64,000 bases of DNA from G963666895 sp963666895 (GTDB lineage: Bacteria; Desulfobacterota; Desulfovibrionia; Desulfovibrionales; Desulfovibrionaceae): contig CAXXNS010000008.1 of assembly GCA_963666895.2 (NCBI GenBank), positions 62,001 to 126,000 of the forward strand, read 5' to 3'. The notes under the pieces were generated by a model. It searched no databases, had not been told where the DNA came from, and was given only the letters and a program-made list of their open reading frames with translations. Within the stretch, counting starts at the first letter, position 1; the number at the start of each line of letters is the position of its first letter. The translations under genes were made by a program, and so were the position numbers. Below are positions 16,817-25,059 of the stretch, piece by piece.

Positions 16817-19033
16817 ATGAACGACGATTCCAACAAGCAAATCTATCGCGACGAAGCCTACGAGCTGCTGGGCGAGCTGGAAACCACGCTGCTCGAGCTG
16901 GAACAGAACTCCGAGGACGCGGACCTGACCAACCGCGTCTTCCGGGCCCTGCACACCATCAAGGGGTCCGGGGCCATGTTCGGCTTCGACGACATCGCGG
17001 ACTTCACCCACGAGGTGGAGACCGTGTTCGAGCGCGTACGCTCGGGCGAGATCCCGGTGACCAAGGAGTTGATCAGCCTGGTGTTCATGGCCCGCGACCA
17101 TATCCAGGTCCTGCTCGACGCTTCCTGCGACGACTCCGAGGTGGACGTGTCCGCCGTGGGCACCATCCTCGGCGGGCTGCACCGGCTGGCGGCCGGGGAG
17201 TCCGTGGAACTGGACATGGCCTTGGCCCCTGGAGAGGAGCCCGAGCCGGAACCTGTCGAAGAACCGGCCCCTGAAGCCGCCGAAGAGTCTGTTGTCGAGG
17301 AAGCGGCTCCGGGATCCGTTTCGGAAGAAGCCGCCGAGCCCGGCCGGGCCCAAGGCCTGCGCGTGCATTTCATTCCCAAGGATCCGTCCGCGGCATCGGA
17401 CGGGTACGATCCCCGGTCCCTGCTGGACGAGCTGTGCAAGCTCGGCTCCTGCCTGATCAAGGCCGACGCCTCCAAGGTGCCCGGCCTGGACAAGCTGGAC
17501 CCGTCCGCCCTGTACCTGGGCTGGGAAGTGGTTTTTTCCGATTCCGTGGAAGAATCTTCGGTTCGCGAGGTTTTTTTCTTCTCCGACCTGGATATGGATG
17601 TTACGGTGGAAGCCTTGGACCAGGCCCGGGTGCATGAGCTGAAGGACGAATGGCGCAAGGCTGAAGAGGAGTTGGACGAGGCGCCCAAGAAGATTGGCGA
17701 ATTGCTGCTGGAAAGCGGCGATGTCAACCCCGAGGACCTGGAGGAGGCCCTTGCCCAGCAGAAACCCCTGGGCAAGATTCTCACCGATTCCGGCAAGGTC
17801 TCGGAGGAAGCCGTGGAGCGCGCCGTCAAGAAGCAGGAGGAGCAGCGCAAGTCCAAGGCCGTCCAGGTCAAACAGGAGGCCGCGTCCAGCCTGCGCGTCG
17901 CCGCGGACAAGCTGGACAGCCTCGTGGACCTGGTGGGCGAGTTGGTCATTGTCCAGGCCCGCATCTCCCAGCTGGTCAGCGAGCGCAGCGACCCCCAGCT
18001 GACAGTGGTCTCGGAGGAGCTGGAGCGCCTGTCCGACGAACTGCGCGATTCCACCCTGTCCATCCGCATGCTGCCCATCGGCACCACCTTCGCCAAGTTC
18101 CGCCGCCTGGTGCGCGACCTGTCCTCGGACCTGGACAAGGAGATCGAGCTGGTCACCGAGGGCGGGGAGACCGAGCTGGACAAGACCGTGCTGGAGCGGT
18201 TGGGCGATCCCCTGGTCCACCTGCTGCGCAACTCCATCGACCACGGCCTGGAGACCCCGGGGGAACGCCAGGAAGCGGGCAAGGAGCGCACCGGCAACAT
18301 CGTCCTGGCCGCAGAGCACTCCGGAGGCGAGGTTCTCATCCGCATCGAGGACGACGGCAAGGGCATCAACGCCGACGCCATCCGGGCCAAGGCCCTGGAG
18401 CGCGGCCTCATTTCGCCGGACGCCGAGTTGGACGACAAGGAGGCCTTCAAGCTCATCTTCGAGCCCGGCTTCTCCACGGCCAAGAAGGTGACCAATGTTT
18501 CGGGACGCGGTGTGGGCATGGACGTGGTCAAGCGGGCCATCGACTCCCTGCGCGGTACCATCGACATCGACTCCACGCTCGGCAAGGGAACCATCATCAC
18601 CATCCGCCTGCCCCTGACCCTGGCCATCATCGACGGCCTTCAGGTGCAGGTGGGCAACGAGTTCTTCGTCATCCCGCTGTCCCTGGTGGAGGAGTGCGTG
18701 GAGCACAAGGACCGCGAGGCCGAGGTGGCGGGCCGGTCCATCCTGGATTTGCGCGGAGAGATCGTGCCCTACGTCACCCTGCGCTACTGGTTCGACATCA
18801 ACGGCGGGCGGCCGGACATCGAGCAGATCGTGGTCACGGGCGTGGAGGGCCGTCGGGTGGGCATCGTGGTGGACCACGTCATCGGCGAGCACCAGACCGT
18901 GATCAAGAGCCTGGGCAAGGTCTACAAGGACGTGCCCGGGGTGTCCGGCGCCACCATCAAGGGAGACGGCACCATCGCGCTCATTCTGGACGTGCCCGCC
19001 CTGGTGCGCAAGGTGGCCTCCGAGGCGAGCTAG
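16817..19033 (+). CDS. cheA: Chemotaxis histidine kinase CheA with MshEN-like insertion
   Basis: The 738-residue kinase has an Hpt domain with phosphorylatable His46 (RALHTIKGSG), an acidic Pro/Glu linker (about 135-178), an unusual middle region, the dimerisation helices (about 355-430), a HATPase with HLLRNSIDHG and EDDGKGI, and a C-terminal CheW-like domain (about 600-738). Two 24-residue repeats (292-315 and 317-340) match the RLGxxLxxxG...LxxxLxxQ pattern of MshEN/T2SSE-N modules. Standard CheA order is otherwise kept. It follows the H-NOX receptor by 60 bases, so the two likely signal together. No cheW, cheY, cheB or cheR is in the window. Confidence 0.93.
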   Translation: MNDDSNKQIYRDEAYELLGELETTLLELEQNSEDADLTNRVFRALHTIKGSGAMFGFDDIADFTHEVETVFERVRSGEIPVTKELISLVFMARDHIQVLLDASCDDSEVDVSAVGTILGGLHRLAAGESVELDMALAPGEEPEPEPVEEPAPEAAEESVVEEAAPGSVSEEAAEPGRAQGLRVHFIPKDPSAASDGYDPRSLLDELCKLGSCLIKADASKVPGLDKLDPSALYLGWEVVFSDSVEESSVREVFFFSDLDMDVTVEALDQARVHELKDEWRKAEEELDEAPKKIGELLLESGDVNPEDLEEALAQQKPLGKILTDSGKVSEEAVERAVKKQEEQRKSKAVQVKQEAASSLRVAADKLDSLVDLVGELVIVQARISQLVSERSDPQLTVVSEELERLSDELRDSTLSIRMLPIGTTFAKFRRLVRDLSSDLDKEIELVTEGGETELDKTVLERLGDPLVHLLRNSIDHGLETPGERQEAGKERTGNIVLAAEHSGGEVLIRIEDDGKGINADAIRAKALERGLISPDAELDDKEAFKLIFEPGFSTAKKVTNVSGRGVGMDVVKRAIDSLRGTIDIDSTLGKGTIITIRLPLTLAIIDGLQVQVGNEFFVIPLSLVEECVEHKDREAEVAGRSILDLRGEIVPYVTLRYWFDINGGRPDIEQIVVTGVEGRRVGIVVDHVIGEHQTVIKSLGKVYKDVPGVSGATIKGDGTIALILDVPALVRKVASEAS

Positions 19034-19422
19034 TCCAGATCGCAGGCCGCGTGGCGATACAGAATGACCTCCACCGGTTCGCGGGTGACCAGACCTTCCT
19101 GAATCATGTCGTCGAGCAGGGGCAGGAAGGCTTCGATTCGTTCGGTGCGGTCCACGATCTCCACGATCAGGGAAAGGTCCTCGGACAGGCGCAGGATGCG
19201 GCTGGTGTGGACCCTGGAGTTGGCTCCGAAGCCCATGATGGCCCGGAGCACGGTGGCCCCGGCCAGGCCCTGCTTCTTGGCCTCGAGCACGATGGCCTCG
19301 TACAGGGGCTTGCCCTTGTGGCGGTCCCCTTCGCCGATGAAGATGCGCAGCCGTTCCGCCCGGTTGGGCAGCTTCAGGCTGTGGTCCCCGGATTCAGCGC
19401 TTTGTGCGTTGCGGTCGGGCAT
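19030..19422 (-). CDS. DUF190 family protein (PII-like fold)
   Basis: The 130-residue soluble protein matches the DUF190 family, which adopts a ferredoxin-like fold related to PII signalling proteins. The LRIFIGEGDRHKGKPLYEAIV segment (given as its core LRIFIGEGD) and the GATVLRAIMGFG segment are the family marks. The gene lies 12 bases after crcB in the same direction, a common pairing in bacteria, so it probably regulates or supports the fluoride exporter. Its stop overlaps the convergent cheA stop. Confidence 0.85.
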   Translation of the reverse strand: MPDRNAQSAESGDHSLKLPNRAERLRIFIGEGDRHKGKPLYEAIVLEAKKQGLAGATVLRAIMGFGANSRVHTSRILRLSEDLSLIVEIVDRTERIEAFLPLLDDMIQEGLVTREPVEVILYRHAACDLD

Positions 19423-19434
19423 GATACCATCCTC

Positions 19435-19809
19435 CTACAGCAGTCGGCCAAGAGCCAGGCCGGTGAGGACCAGGGCCAGGCCGGCCAGGGTCTGCCCGGC
19501 CATGTTGACCAGGGCCAGGACCAGTTGTCCGCCGCGCAGCAGTCCGGCGGACTCGAACATGTACGTTGAAAAGGTGGTGAACGCGCCGAGGAATCCGGTC
19601 AGGGCGAAGAGCCTGGCCTCGGCGCCGAGGTAGACCCGGCTCTCGAACAGGCCCCAGACCATACCGAAGAGCAGGCAGCCGAGCAGGTTCACGGCCATGG
19701 TGCCGAAGGGGAACCCGCTTCCGAAGAGGCGGTGGGTCAGGCCGGAGAGCCAGTACCGGGAGAGGGTCCCGGCCGCTCCGCCGAGGGCGAGAAAGAGAAT
19801 GGTGCGCAT
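19435..19809 (-). CDS. crcB: Fluoride ion exporter CrcB/Fluc
   Basis: The 124-residue, four-helix inner-membrane channel exports fluoride as an antiparallel dimer. The GGAAGTLSRYWL start, the FGTMAVNLLGC segment and the central GFLGAFTTFSTY motif with the conserved Phe and Thr residues are intact. ATG 19809 is chosen because family homology starts there; the open frame runs further upstream to 20055 but that part overlaps the divergent CYTH gene. No fluoride riboswitch is seen in the 57-base leader. Confidence 0.92.
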   Translation of the reverse strand: MRTILFLALGGAAGTLSRYWLSGLTHRLFGSGFPFGTMAVNLLGCLLFGMVWGLFESRVYLGAEARLFALTGFLGAFTTFSTYMFESAGLLRGGQLVLALVNMAGQTLAGLALVLTGLALGRLL

Positions 19810-19866
19810 GGGTTGCCTGTTGTGGGCGCAGTGTAGCAACAAGGCGCACGGGAGAAAAGGAAGAAT

Positions 19867-20478
19867 ATGACTCGCGAATCCGAGCTCAAGTTTCTGGACG
19901 TGGACATGGACGAGCTGCGTCCGCGCATCAAGTCGGCCGGCGGCGTGTTCGAGGGACGCTGGCTGGAGACAAACAAGGTTTTCGACGACCCGGCCGGCCG
20001 GTTGTGCAAGAACGGCAGCCTGCTTCGGCTGCGCACCTGCGCCGGGACCAGCCACGGCCTGCTGACCTTCAAGCAGGCCACGGACGATCCCTGCCGCCTC
20101 AAGGTCTGCGAGGAGTACGAGACCCAGGTCCTGGACCCGGCCCAGACCGAGACCCTGCTGGCCGGGCTGGGCTACCGGGAGGTCCTGGTCTACCAGAAGG
20201 TCCGCGAGGCCTGGCGCATGGACCGCGGGCTGCTGGTCTGCCTGGACCTGCTGCCCTTCGGCTCCTACGCCGAGCTGGAAGGCCCGGAGGAGGCGGTTCT
20301 GGAGGCGGCCCGGGCCCTGGGCCTGGACCTGGAGAAGTCCTCCAAGGAGACCTATTTCGAGATCAACGCCCGGGTGCGGAGCGAGGCCGGGCTTGAGCCC
20401 CAGGAGAGCTTCGTGTTCGACGACCAGGCCCTGGAGCCCATCCTGGACGAGTTGGACGCGGGGAGCCCCCGTGGTTGA
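19867..20478 (+). CDS. CYTH domain protein (class IV adenylate cyclase / ThTPase-like)
   Basis: The 203-residue soluble protein belongs to the CYTH superfamily, whose members act on triphosphate substrates. The N-terminal ExExK signature (ESELKF) and alternating charged strands such as SLLRLRT, LLTFKQ and CEEYET line up with the tunnel fold. CyaB-like proteins in many bacteria are annotated as class IV adenylate cyclases; which activity applies is not clear. It is divergent from crcB with 57 bases between them. No partner domain (CHAD) is present. Confidence 0.82.
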   Translation: MTRESELKFLDVDMDELRPRIKSAGGVFEGRWLETNKVFDDPAGRLCKNGSLLRLRTCAGTSHGLLTFKQATDDPCRLKVCEEYETQVLDPAQTETLLAGLGYREVLVYQKVREAWRMDRGLLVCLDLLPFGSYAELEGPEEAVLEAARALGLDLEKSSKETYFEINARVRSEAGLEPQESFVFDDQALEPILDELDAGSPRG

Positions 20479-20525
20479 TTTCCCTGGGAATCAAGGCCCG
20501 GCAACGGATTGTCACGGTCCCAGGC

Positions 20526-20554
20526 TCGACAACTGCGGAAAGAGGATTTATTAT
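20526..20554 (+). promoter_or_regulatory. Sigma70-type promoter for clpS-clpA
   Basis: TCGACA (20526-20531) is followed after 17 bases by TATTAT (20549-20554), about 40 bases upstream of the clpS start. This AT-rich patch stands out in the GC-rich gap after the CYTH gene. Confidence 0.55.
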
Positions 20555-20594
20555 ACCACTGCGTTGGAAAAGTCCGGCATCGGAGCTTAGGATC

Positions 20595-20909
20595 ATGGGC
20601 GCCCACTTTCCCGACAACGAGACCCGGCCAGGGGCCCTCTCGGAGAACGAGGTCAGGGAGCCCGATCGGTATAAGGTCCTGTTGCACAACGACGATTACA
20701 CCACCATGGAATTCGTGGTGGAAATTCTCATGCGCGTGTTCAAGAAGGCCGAGTCCGAGGCGACGCGGATCATGCTGGCGGTACACAACGAAGGTGTGGG
20801 CGTTTGCGGCGTCTACACCGCCGAGATGGCGGAGACCAAGGTGGACTTGGTCCATCGCCTGGCCCGGGAAGCGGGTTTTCCGCTCCGGTGCAGCATGGAA
20901 GAAGAATGA
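20595..20909 (+). CDS. clpS: ATP-dependent Clp protease adaptor ClpS
   Basis: The 104-residue adaptor binds proteins with N-terminal Leu, Phe, Tyr or Trp and hands them to ClpAP. The YKVLLHNDDYTTMEFVV segment (core LLHNDDYT) with its conserved Asn-Asp-Asp, and the later HNEGVGVCGVYTAE segment, are diagnostic. ATG 20595 is chosen because the family starts close to it and GGAG lies nine bases before. clpA follows after 38 bases, the classic clpS-clpA order. Confidence 0.95.
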   Translation: MGAHFPDNETRPGALSENEVREPDRYKVLLHNDDYTTMEFVVEILMRVFKKAESEATRIMLAVHNEGVGVCGVYTAEMAETKVDLVHRLAREAGFPLRCSMEEE

Positions 20910-20947
20910 TTCCCGCATGGGAGACCAGCGACGAGGTTGAATGAGAC

Positions 20948-23308
20948 ATGCTGAGCAAAGGCCTTGAAAACGCGCTGACCACCGCTGTGAACGAAGTCAA
21001 GCAGCGGCAGCACGAATACCTGACCCTGGAGCACCTGCTCTACGCCCTGTCCAAGGAGTCCGTGGGCGAAACCATTTTGGACGCCTGCGGAGTGGACGTG
21101 TCGCGCCTGCGCGAGCAGCTTGAGGGATTCTTCGAGGAAAACATGGAGCAGCTGCCCGAGAACGTGGGCAGCGAGGTGATACAGACCCTGGGCGTGCGCC
21201 GCGTGCTGCAGCGCGCCGTGTGGCAGAAACGGGCCGCGGGCAAGGAGATCGTGGAAGTGGGCGACGTTCTGGCCGCCCTGTTCGACGAGGAGGACTCCTA
21301 CGCGGTCTACTTCCTGCGCACCCACGACGTCAGCCGCCTGGACGTGCTGGAGTACATCTCCCACGCCATGCCCGGCGAGGGGCTGTCCGGCGAGGCCGCG
21401 CACCGGCCCCTGGACGAGCAGCCGACCATGCGCCCCGGCGTCCGGCCCGCTCCCACGGAGCGCCGCGACGAGAAAAAGACCCCGCTGGAGGAGTACACCA
21501 TCAACCTCACGGCCAAGGCCCGCGACGGCCATATCGACCCCCTGATCGGCCGCACTCCCGAGCTGGAGCGCACCGTGGAGGTCCTGTCGCGCCGCCGCAA
21601 GAACAATCCCATCTTCGTGGGCGACCCGGGCGTGGGCAAGACGGCCATGGCCGAGGGTTTGGCCCTGCGCATCGTGGAGGAGAAGGTGCCCGCCGCGTTC
21701 AAGGACGTGGACATCTTCGCCCTGGACATGGGCGCGCTCCTGGCCGGGACCAAGTACCGCGGCGACTTCGAGGCGCGCCTCAAGGGCGTGCTGGCCGAGC
21801 TGGCCGGCAACGACCGGGCCATCCTGTTCGTGGACGAGATTCACACCATCGTGGGCGCGGGCTCGGTGTCGGGCGGCTCGTTGGACGCCTCCAACCTGCT
21901 CAAGCCCTTTTTGCAGTCCGGCGAGGTGCGTTGCATCGGCTCCACCACCTACGAGGAATACAAGAACCATTTCGAAAAGGACCGGGCCCTGTCCCGGCGC
22001 TTCCAGAAGATCGAGATCAGCGAGCCCACGGTGGAAGACACCGTGGACATCCTCAAGGGGCTCAGGCCGTATTACGAGGAATACCACGGGGTCAAATACA
22101 CCCATCCGGCCTTGCGCGCCGCAGCCGAACTGTCCGACCGGCACGTCAACGACCGCTACCTGCCGGACAAGGCCATCGACGTCATCGACGAGGCCGGGGC
22201 CCGGTACCGGCTCTGCACGCGCAAGCGCAAGGACGACCGCATCTCCGTGTCCGACATCGAGCACGTGGTGGCCCGCATGGCCCGCATCCCGGCCGGACGT
22301 CTGTCCGTGTCCGACAAGGCCCGGCTGTCCAACCTGGACGCCGAGCTCAAGGCCGAGGTATTCGGCCAGGACAAGGCCGTGGAGCTGCTGGCCCGGGCCA
22401 TCAAGCGTTCCCGCGCGGGCATGAAGCAGGTGGGGCGGCCCACGGGCGCCTTCCTGCTCACCGGCCCCACGGGCGTGGGCAAGACCGAACTGGCCCGGCA
22501 ACTGGCCCGGGTCATGGGCGTTCACTTCCTGCGTTTCGACATGTCCGAGTACATGGAGAAGCACGCGGTGGCCCGGCTCATCGGCGCGCCTCCGGGCTAC
22601 GTGGGGTTCGACCAGGGCGGCCTGCTCACGGACGGCGTGCGCAAGAACCCGCACTGCGTGGTGCTGTTCGACGAGATCGAGAAGGCCCACCCGGACGTGT
22701 TCAACATCCTTTTGCAGGTCATGGACTACGCCACGCTGACGGACAACAACGGCCGCAAGGCCGACTTCCGCCACGTGGTCCTGCTCATGACCTCCAATGC
22801 CGGAGCAGGGGAGATGGCCAAGGGCTCCATCGGGTTCTCGCGGGACGCCGAGGGCGACCGCAAGGACGCGGGCCTCAAGGCCATCGAAAAGCTGTTCAGC
22901 CCCGAGTTCCGCAACCGCCTCGACGGCGTGGTGCCGTTCAAGGCCCTGGACCAGCCCATCATGGAGATGATCGTGGACAAGTTCCTCAAGGAGCTCAACG
23001 GTCAGCTCAAGGAGAAGCGTGTCCAGGTGCGCCTGACCGACAAGGCCCGCGCCCGCTTGGCCGACATGGGCTACGACCCGGCCTTCGGAGCCCGGCCCAT
23101 GGCCCGCGTCATCCAGCTGGAGATCAAGGACGCCATTGCGGACGAGCTGTTGTTCGGGACCCTGTCCAAGGGCGGGGAGGTGGAAGTCGGGCTCAAGCGC
23201 GGGGCGGACAAGAAGCCGGTCAAGCACGACCGCAGGTCGGGCGAGCTGTCCGGCGACTTCACCTTCAAGTACTTCGACTCCAAGGGCAAACCAGTCCCCT
23301 TGAACTGA
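20948..23308 (+). CDS. clpA: ATP-dependent Clp protease ATP-binding subunit ClpA
   Basis: The 786-residue AAA+ unfoldase has an N-terminal Clp_N repeat domain (about residues 1-140, the ClpS docking site), a first AAA module with Walker A GDPGVGKT (near residue 225), and a second with GPTGVGKT (near residue 507). The sensor and arginine-finger regions appear complete, and the size is near the usual 750-760 plus an insertion. The gene is co-directional with clpS. It ends in a strong terminator. The ClpP peptidase gene is not in this window. Confidence 0.96.
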   Translation: MLSKGLENALTTAVNEVKQRQHEYLTLEHLLYALSKESVGETILDACGVDVSRLREQLEGFFEENMEQLPENVGSEVIQTLGVRRVLQRAVWQKRAAGKEIVEVGDVLAALFDEEDSYAVYFLRTHDVSRLDVLEYISHAMPGEGLSGEAAHRPLDEQPTMRPGVRPAPTERRDEKKTPLEEYTINLTAKARDGHIDPLIGRTPELERTVEVLSRRRKNNPIFVGDPGVGKTAMAEGLALRIVEEKVPAAFKDVDIFALDMGALLAGTKYRGDFEARLKGVLAELAGNDRAILFVDEIHTIVGAGSVSGGSLDASNLLKPFLQSGEVRCIGSTTYEEYKNHFEKDRALSRRFQKIEISEPTVEDTVDILKGLRPYYEEYHGVKYTHPALRAAAELSDRHVNDRYLPDKAIDVIDEAGARYRLCTRKRKDDRISVSDIEHVVARMARIPAGRLSVSDKARLSNLDAELKAEVFGQDKAVELLARAIKRSRAGMKQVGRPTGAFLLTGPTGVGKTELARQLARVMGVHFLRFDMSEYMEKHAVARLIGAPPGYVGFDQGGLLTDGVRKNPHCVVLFDEIEKAHPDVFNILLQVMDYATLTDNNGRKADFRHVVLLMTSNAGAGEMAKGSIGFSRDAEGDRKDAGLKAIEKLFSPEFRNRLDGVVPFKALDQPIMEMIVDKFLKELNGQLKEKRVQVRLTDKARARLADMGYDPAFGARPMARVIQLEIKDAIADELLFGTLSKGGEVEVGLKRGADKKPVKHDRRSGELSGDFTFKYFDSKGKPVPLN

Positions 23309-23319
23309 CGAACATCACG

Positions 23320-23344
23320 GGCGGCCTTCGGGCCGCCTTTTTTT
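23320..23344 (+). terminator. Rho-independent terminator after clpA
   Basis: A perfect stem GGCGGCC (23320-23326) / GGCCGCC (23331-23337) closes a TTCG tetraloop and is followed by seven T residues (23338-23344). This ends the clpS-clpA transcription unit. Confidence 0.93.
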
Positions 23345-23362
23345 CATTTCTGGGAGCGCGTC

Positions 23363-23746
23363 ATGAATTCTTACGCCATCGTCCGGCCGGAACACCTGAA
23401 CCATCACGGCTACCTGTTTGGCGGGGCGGTGCTGAAATGGGTGGACGAGTTCGCCTGGCTCACGGCCAGCCTGGACTACCCGGGCTGCACCCTGGTGACC
23501 ATGGCCATGAACGACATCGTGTTCCGCGAGCGCATCGTGTCCGGCACCATCCTGCGCTTCCGGGTCCTGCGCCACAACCAGGGCGAGACCTCGGTGACCT
23601 ACAAGGTGGACATCTTCGCGGACGCGCCCGGCGCAACCGAGGAACGCCACGTGTTCTCCACGCTCATCACCTTCGTCCGCCTGGACGAGAACGGGGACAA
23701 GACCCGGTTGCCCCGGGTGGACACGCCCCGCTCCGACTCCACCTGA
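23363..23746 (+). CDS. Acyl-CoA thioesterase, hotdog fold (YciA-like)
   Basis: The 127-residue protein fits the single-hotdog acyl-CoA hydrolase family. The HLNHHGYLFGGAVLKWVDEFA segment (core HGYLFGG and WVDE) carries the Asn/Asp positions of the active site, and the DIVFRERIV strand follows. It probably hydrolyses acyl-CoA thioesters in the cytoplasm. It starts 18 bases after the clpA terminator's T-run and precedes aat by 64 bases, so it likely has its own promoter. A link to N-degron degradation is not expected from the family. Confidence 0.82.
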   Translation: MNSYAIVRPEHLNHHGYLFGGAVLKWVDEFAWLTASLDYPGCTLVTMAMNDIVFRERIVSGTILRFRVLRHNQGETSVTYKVDIFADAPGATEERHVFSTLITFVRLDENGDKTRLPRVDTPRSDST

Positions 23747-23810
23747 TTTTCCCCAATTCCCCTGGTTCGTAGCGTTGCCTCCCGCCCGGTCCGGGCGTTA
23801 GGGTGGGTTC

Positions 23811-24515
23811 GTGACCATCTACAGACTCTTCGCCGCGCCCGTGTTCCCCAACCCGGAGGAGGCCGATCCCGACGGCCTGCTGGCCATCGGCGGCGACCTG
23901 TCCCCGCAGCGGCTCCTGGCCGCCTATTCCAGCGGCATCTTCCCCTGGTACGGGCCTGACTCGCCCATTTTGTGGTGGTCCACCGATCCCCGGCTGGTCC
24001 TGTTTCCGGGGAATCTGCACGTGCCCCGGAGCCTCAGGCGCGTGCTCAACCAGGACCGCTTCGAGTTCACCATGGACACGGCCTTCGACCAGGTCGTCAA
24101 GGGCTGCGCGGCCACGCCCCGGCCGGAGCAGGAAGGCACCTGGCTGGTGCCGGACATGGTGGACGCCTACCAGGAGATGCACCGGCTGGGGTTCGCCCAT
24201 TCCTGCGAGGCCTGGCTGGGCGGCGAACTGGCCGGAGGGGTCTACGGCCTGGGCCTGGGCGGGGTTTTTTTCGCGGAATCCATGTTCTACCGGGTGCCGG
24301 AGGCCTCCAAGGCGGCCCTGGTCCGGCTGGTGCGGGCCTTGGAGTGCTGGGGCTTCACGATCATGGACTGCCAGCAGACCACCAGCCACATGCTGCGCTT
24401 CGGGGCCCGGGAGATTTCCAGGCGGGAGTTTTTGGCCCAATTGGCCCGGGGCCTGCGCCAATCCACCCGGCGCGGGCCGTGGTCCATGCCCTGGGCCGCA
24501 AAAAAGGGAGCCTAA
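23811..24515 (+). CDS. aat: Leucyl/phenylalanyl-tRNA--protein transferase
   Basis: The 234-residue enzyme adds Leu or Phe from aminoacyl-tRNA to N-terminal Lys or Arg of proteins, making primary N-degrons read by ClpS. The FPNPEEADPDGLLAIGGDLS region, the GIFPWYGP motif, the WWSTDPR motif and the GGVYGLGLG segment are conserved. GTG 23811 is the start. Its closeness to clpS-clpA makes this stretch a near-complete N-end-rule cluster. Confidence 0.95.
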   Translation: MTIYRLFAAPVFPNPEEADPDGLLAIGGDLSPQRLLAAYSSGIFPWYGPDSPILWWSTDPRLVLFPGNLHVPRSLRRVLNQDRFEFTMDTAFDQVVKGCAATPRPEQEGTWLVPDMVDAYQEMHRLGFAHSCEAWLGGELAGGVYGLGLGGVFFAESMFYRVPEASKAALVRLVRALECWGFTIMDCQQTTSHMLRFGAREISRREFLAQLARGLRQSTRRGPWSMPWAAKKGA

Positions 24516-24525
24516 AGACTCCCTT
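24501..24525 (-). terminator. Terminator for the zinc-ribbon protein gene
   Basis: AAGGGAG (24504-24510) pairs with CTCCCTT (24519-24525) around an eight-base loop. The run of A on the plus strand (24500-24505) gives a U-run for minus-strand transcripts. It overlaps the last codons of aat. Confidence 0.6.
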
Positions 24526-24549
24526 GGTGTTCCTTTCGGACGGTTCCGT

Positions 24550-24978
24550 CTACTTCACGAACAGGGGGATGGGATCCCTGAGTACGCCCCGCAAGGGCGC
24601 GTCGTCCTTTTTGCGCACCGCGGGCGAGGGCAGGGGCTTCATGTAGGCGCTGGCGCAGTTGCGGCAACGCCAGTGCTTGTCCTGCTCCTCCAGCCGGATG
24701 AGCAGGCCGTCCCGGTCGTAGCACAGCTGGCAGAAGGGGCCTTCCCGCCGCCGGTCCTGCTCCAGCCAGTATTTCTGGCCGTCGAATTCCATGTTCTCGG
24801 CCATGTCCAGTATCTGGGCCACCTCGTCCAGTTGGGACTTGAGGGCCTCGTTTTCCTCGAACATGGCCAGGTATTCGTCCTGGAGCCCGGCCAACAGGGA
24901 TTTCATCTCCTCGAGCCGGCCGGCCCAGGCAAGCTCCAGGGCTTTCTTGAATCCTATGACGTGGATCAGGTTCTCCAT
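24550..24978 (-). CDS. Coiled-coil protein with C-terminal zinc ribbon, unknown function
   Basis: The 142-residue protein has an N-terminal helical region (about residues 15-60, likely coiled coil) followed by a four-cysteine zinc ribbon: CQLC and, about 20 residues later, CRNC. The C-terminus is basic and Pro-rich. The organisation suggests a nucleic-acid or protein-binding adaptor, but no family is recognised. It is convergent with aat and has its own terminator inside the aat end. Confidence 0.7.
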   Translation of the reverse strand: MENLIHVIGFKKALELAWAGRLEEMKSLLAGLQDEYLAMFEENEALKSQLDEVAQILDMAENMEFDGQKYWLEQDRRREGPFCQLCYDRDGLLIRLEEQDKHWRCRNCASAYMKPLPSPAVRKKDDAPLRGVLRDPIPLFVK

Positions 24979-25059
24979 GGCCGGTCCCCCCTTGGTGCCG
25001 ACGGAATCTCCCGGTTTCCGGGGCTTCAGCGTTCGTATCGGCCGACTTTGCGTTTTGCT

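Noticed and set aside
14723..18892. Very long open frame on the minus strand across the chemoreceptor and cheA genes
   Set aside because: Antisense shadow of two well-supported genes in GC-rich DNA; the peptide is His/Gly/Leu-rich with no recognisable domain.
19810..19866. Possible fluoride riboswitch upstream of crcB
   Set aside because: The 57-base leader lacks the conserved aptamer core and is too short for the pseudoknot fold.
20813..23772. Long alternative frames on both strands over clpA
   Set aside because: The plus-strand clpA frame has all AAA+ motifs; the others are Arg/Gly/Pro-rich or His/Val-rich shadows.
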